Shown: piece after piece, positions 61,624 through 64,000 of the stretch
How the letters are laid out: every line of letters begins with the position of its first letter
Position numbering within the stretch: the first letter of the stretch is position 1
NCBI RefSeq assembly: GCF_947494555.1
Contig: NZ_CANLVF010000004.1
Span: forward strand, 372,001-436,000
From: an uncultured Roseibium sp.
Lineage (GTDB): Bacteria > Pseudomonadota > Alphaproteobacteria > Rhizobiales > Stappiaceae
Direction of reading: 5' to 3'
Length of the DNA stretch: 64,000 nt
Translations under genes and position numbers: made by a program
Notes under the pieces: generated by a model
What the model was told of the DNA's origin: nothing
Database searches by the model: none
The model's input: the letters and a program-made list of their open reading frames with translations, nothing else

Positions 61624-62511
61624 ATGCCCGAGGTTCTCAGCCAAAGCCAGATCGCGTTCTACCGCGACAACGGATACCTGGTGCTTGAACGCCGCCTGCC
61701 GGACACTGTCATTGACGATATTCGCGCTGAAATCAGCCGGTTTGAGGATGAAGCGCGTGGCATGACGGCGTCAAACGACCGGCTCGACCTGGAGGACAGT
61801 CATTCACCCGACCAGCCGCGTCTGCGGCGCATCAAGCTGCCGCACAAGATCAGCGATGTCATGCGCGCGCTGATGTATTCCGATCATATTCTTGCGCCGG
61901 CGCGGGACCTGATCGGTCCCGATCTCAGGCTGCACACGACAAAACTCAATATGAAATCGGCTGGCTATGGCGCTGCGGTTGAGTGGCATCAGGACTACGC
62001 CTTTTATCCGCACACCAACGACGACATCCTTGCCATCGGTGTCATCATCGATGACATGGAAAGCAAAAACGGGCCGCTGATGGTCTATCCGGGCAGCCAT
62101 AAGGGGCCTGTTCACGACCATCACGTGAATGGTGTGTTTGCGGGCGCATTCAATCCGCAGGAAGTCGGGTTAAACCCTTCCGACGCTGTTGAACTGAAGG
62201 GGCCGGCGGGGTCGATATCCATTCATCACGGGCGTATCATTCACGGGTCGGCCCTGAACACATCTGACCGCTCGCGCCGTATTCTCTTTTACGAAATGAT
62301 GGCTGCCGATGCTTTTCCCATCATGGGTTCGATGACGAAGTGGGACGGTCTTGAAGACTACAACACGCGCATGCTGTGCGGAGAGCCGACGCTCACGCCG
62401 CGGCTCAAGGACATCCCGATCAGGATCCCGCAACCGCAGCCCGACACGCCGATATCGATCTACGAAATCCAGAAAGGCCTGAAAAAGCGTGCCTTTGAAA
62501 CCTCCACCTGA
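61624..62511 (+). CDS. Phytanoyl-CoA dioxygenase (PhyH) family protein
   Basis: 295 residues. The 2-oxoglutarate/Fe(II) facial triad is visible: H122 and D124 in EWHQDY, and H207 in IIHGSALNTSDRSRR with the 2OG-binding Arg following. The PhyH start LSQSQIAFYRDNGYLVLERRLP, quoted in part, is typical. It hydroxylates an unknown substrate, possibly a fatty acid, compatible solute or amino acid derivative. Nothing nearby indicates which. The start at ATG 61624 follows GGAGGAAAATGC. Confidence 0.9.
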   Translation: MPEVLSQSQIAFYRDNGYLVLERRLPDTVIDDIRAEISRFEDEARGMTASNDRLDLEDSHSPDQPRLRRIKLPHKISDVMRALMYSDHILAPARDLIGPDLRLHTTKLNMKSAGYGAAVEWHQDYAFYPHTNDDILAIGVIIDDMESKNGPLMVYPGSHKGPVHDHHVNGVFAGAFNPQEVGLNPSDAVELKGPAGSISIHHGRIIHGSALNTSDRSRRILFYEMMAADAFPIMGSMTKWDGLEDYNTRMLCGEPTLTPRLKDIPIRIPQPQPDTPISIYEIQKGLKKRAFETST

Positions 62512-62525
62512 CGGTCCCGATCGTC

Positions 62526-64000
62526 CTAGACCCAGAACCGGTGTGTTTCGCGCGTGGCGTCCCAGTAGCCTTTGGCATGCTGCCACATGGTGTGGCACTG
62601 GGCCTCGTGCCACCCGATGACAAAGCCAATCGCCTGTGTCGCCGCGAGTGCGTTCTTGCCGCTGACTTTCGCTTTTTCAGGAAGCGTTTCTGCCATGGCG
62701 ACATCGTTGAGATAGCCGAAAATGTCCTGCAGCTTCTTCATCCGCTTCAGGAACGGTTTCACAGTGTCTGCGGGATAAAGGCTGCCGTAAAACTCAATGC
62801 CGTAGCGCATCTTCTTCATTGCCTTGCGCATGTCGTGGCGTTCGGGGATCGTCAGCTTTTCAAGTCGTTTGCCGTAACCGAGAACCTTCTTCCACTGTTT
62901 TGCCAGCGCCTTGCCTGAATGAATTTCGATCGGTTTCGCCAGAAGAGCGGTCTGGTCGAAATTTTCGGGATCAAGCCAGCCGCGCGTTTCCGTATAGGCG
63001 GCGAGATCGAGTAGAAAGGCATTGACCTCTGCGGACCTGAGATGGGTCAGAACCGCACCGCGTGTGTCTTCTCCGCGGGACGCGTTAAGCGTTTCCAAAA
63101 GCGCGTCGAATGACAGGCTTGCCGGGGCTTTTTCGATCAGCGGCTCCACAATCTCGTCAATAAGAACGTCGAGGTCGCGCATCGAGCCGACTTCGCTGGC
63201 GATGGTCCTCGCCATGCGGTCGAGCGGTGCCACCGTTGCCGGGTTCAAAACAGGTTTGAAAAGACGGAAGGCGCTGCGCAATCGCCGCAACCCAACGCGC
63301 AGCTGATGAGGACCTTCCGGGTCTTCCGAACCAAGGACGACGACACGGTTTTCCGAAATCTGCTTCAAGCAAGACCGGAGCACGTCGCGAAACGCCAGTT
63401 CGACGCTCGTGCCGGGTGTGAACCTGATCGCTTCTGCAAAACAGGGCTTTGGCGTTTCTGCAGTTTGTCCTTCGGCAAACAGGTAACCCCGCTCCGCCTT
63501 GCTGTAAGGCGAAAATCGGAACGGAACATCGTTCAGAAGGGTTATTGCCGCGTCGTAAATCGCCGCGCTTGGCCCGGATTTGAGTTCCATCTCAAGTTCG
63601 ACCAGAGGCTGGCCGCCTTCACCGGCGAGAATGTTGCCGGTGTCGAATGCCAGTTCGATCTCGGCGCCGTCGCTTTCGCGCGTCAGGACGCGGGTCGTGC
63701 GTTTCATGATTGTTTCAAAGCACTCCGAAAGCGGGGCATCCGCAATAACCTCGGAGAGGGTCTTGCTGACCTTCGGATCTTCGATGACCGAAAAATCGAG
63801 CGCTCTGCCTTTGACCGGGTGTTCGGCTTCCACCGGAGACGACAGGCCGCCGACAACACCGGTGCCGATCTTGACCGTCTGCACCCAGCTGCGCCCGGAT
63901 TTTCGCACCCTGAGCGAAATCCTGGCTTTTCGAAGCGCCTGATCCGGCGTGTCGAAATAGATCGATTGCAGGGTTTTGGTCACGGCGCGACCGGCGGAAA
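62526..64000 (-). CDS. CYTH-CHAD domain protein, 5' end outside the window
   Basis: The stop is at 62526 and the frame remains open to base 64000, so the start lies beyond the window; a GTG at 63983 is too short at the N terminus, since SIYFDTPD is preceded by more sequence in relatives. A CYTH (triphosphate tunnel) domain covers the first part (RVRKSGRSWVQTVKIG, ELEMELKSGPSAAIYDAAI), and a CHAD domain of conserved histidines follows from about 190 (GPHQLRVGLRRLRSAFRLF; RHDMRKAMKKMRYGIEFYG), quoted in part. Such proteins bind polyphosphate. Likely linked to phosphate storage. Confidence 0.9.
   Translation of the reverse strand, partial: SAGRAVTKTLQSIYFDTPDQALRKARISLRVRKSGRSWVQTVKIGTGVVGGLSSPVEAEHPVKGRALDFSVIEDPKVSKTLSEVIADAPLSECFETIMKRTTRVLTRESDGAEIELAFDTGNILAGEGGQPLVELEMELKSGPSAAIYDAAITLLNDVPFRFSPYSKAERGYLFAEGQTAETPKPCFAEAIRFTPGTSVELAFRDVLRSCLKQISENRVVVLGSEDPEGPHQLRVGLRRLRSAFRLFKPVLNPATVAPLDRMARTIASEVGSMRDLDVLIDEIVEPLIEKAPASLSFDALLETLNASRGEDTRGAVLTHLRSAEVNAFLLDLAAYTETRGWLDPENFDQTALLAKPIEIHSGKALAKQWKKVLGYGKRLEKLTIPERHDMRKAMKKMRYGIEFYGSLYPADTVKPFLKRMKKLQDIFGYLNDVAMAETLPEKAKVSGKNALAATQAIGFVIGWHEAQCHTMWQHAKGYWDATRETHRFWV

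Noticed and set aside
1-64000. CRISPR array, prophage or complete insertion sequence
   Set aside because: No regular direct repeats with spacers, phage structural genes, integrase or transposase frames were recognised on either strand.

Overview
The window looks like chromosomal DNA of a GC-rich alphaproteobacterium. Supporting signs are a second RpoH-type sigma factor, a CarD regulator, a 7Fe ferredoxin FdxA, a SUV3-type RNA helicase fused to a low-complexity tail, an Irr-like iron box, a C-P lyase operon, an AcdS/Lrp pair and BCCT transport. A Stappiaceae/Roseibium-like member of the Rhizobiales is plausible, but that assignment is inference from gene content. No rRNA, CRISPR array or complete insertion sequence was seen.

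Region 1 (1-3441) is accessory DNA. It holds an AAA_13 ATPase with a zinc hook and a C-terminal Arg/Glu/His set that resembles the RloC anticodon nuclease, then a frameshifted remnant of a UvrD-family helicase. It ends at the 3' end of a tRNA-Arg(CCT), a typical integration site, so this is probably the eroded edge of a defence island.

Region 2 (3748-13343) is core-like: an SNase-like secreted protein and an M48 lipoprotein peptidase, RpoH2, CarD, FdxA, an S4 RNA-binding protein with no canonical start codon, and the SUV3-like helicase. Region 3 (13344-20670) has pyruvate carboxylase, a cytochrome P460-like protein, a DUF1254 protein, a glutamine amidotransferase and a TerB-like protein.

Region 4 (20807-26070) is an iron-linked envelope operon: imelysin, di-heme DUF1111 oxidoreductase, a second imelysin and a Tat-exported DUF1513 protein, preceded by an Irr/ICE-like box. 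AsmA, an S9 peptidase, an alpha/beta hydrolase divergent from an ArsR regulator, an NlpC/P60-like hypothetical protein and a ChbG-type deacetylase follow (26218-34640).

Region 5 (34693-42819) is the C-P lyase cluster phnGHIJKL, a DUF1045 2H phosphoesterase, phnM and phnN on the minus strand, with divergent phnF and a HutC-type operator. Region 6 (42923-51039) has a membrane LytTR regulator, a VPLPA-CTERM surface protein, an Lrp regulator divergent from ACC deaminase acdS, a BCCT transporter, an SDR, a DUF5996 protein and an isochorismatase-like hydrolase.

Region 7 (51378-59888) is a carbohydrate locus: a LacI regulator, a binding protein, two permeases, a 62-residue membrane protein, two ABC ATPases and a full-length dihydroxyacetone-kinase-type enzyme. 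Matching LacI-type operators lie in front of the regulator and the transporter. The right end (59960-64000) carries a hypothetical gene, a LamG-like anchored protein, a PhyH dioxygenase and the 3' part of a CYTH-CHAD gene that runs off the window.
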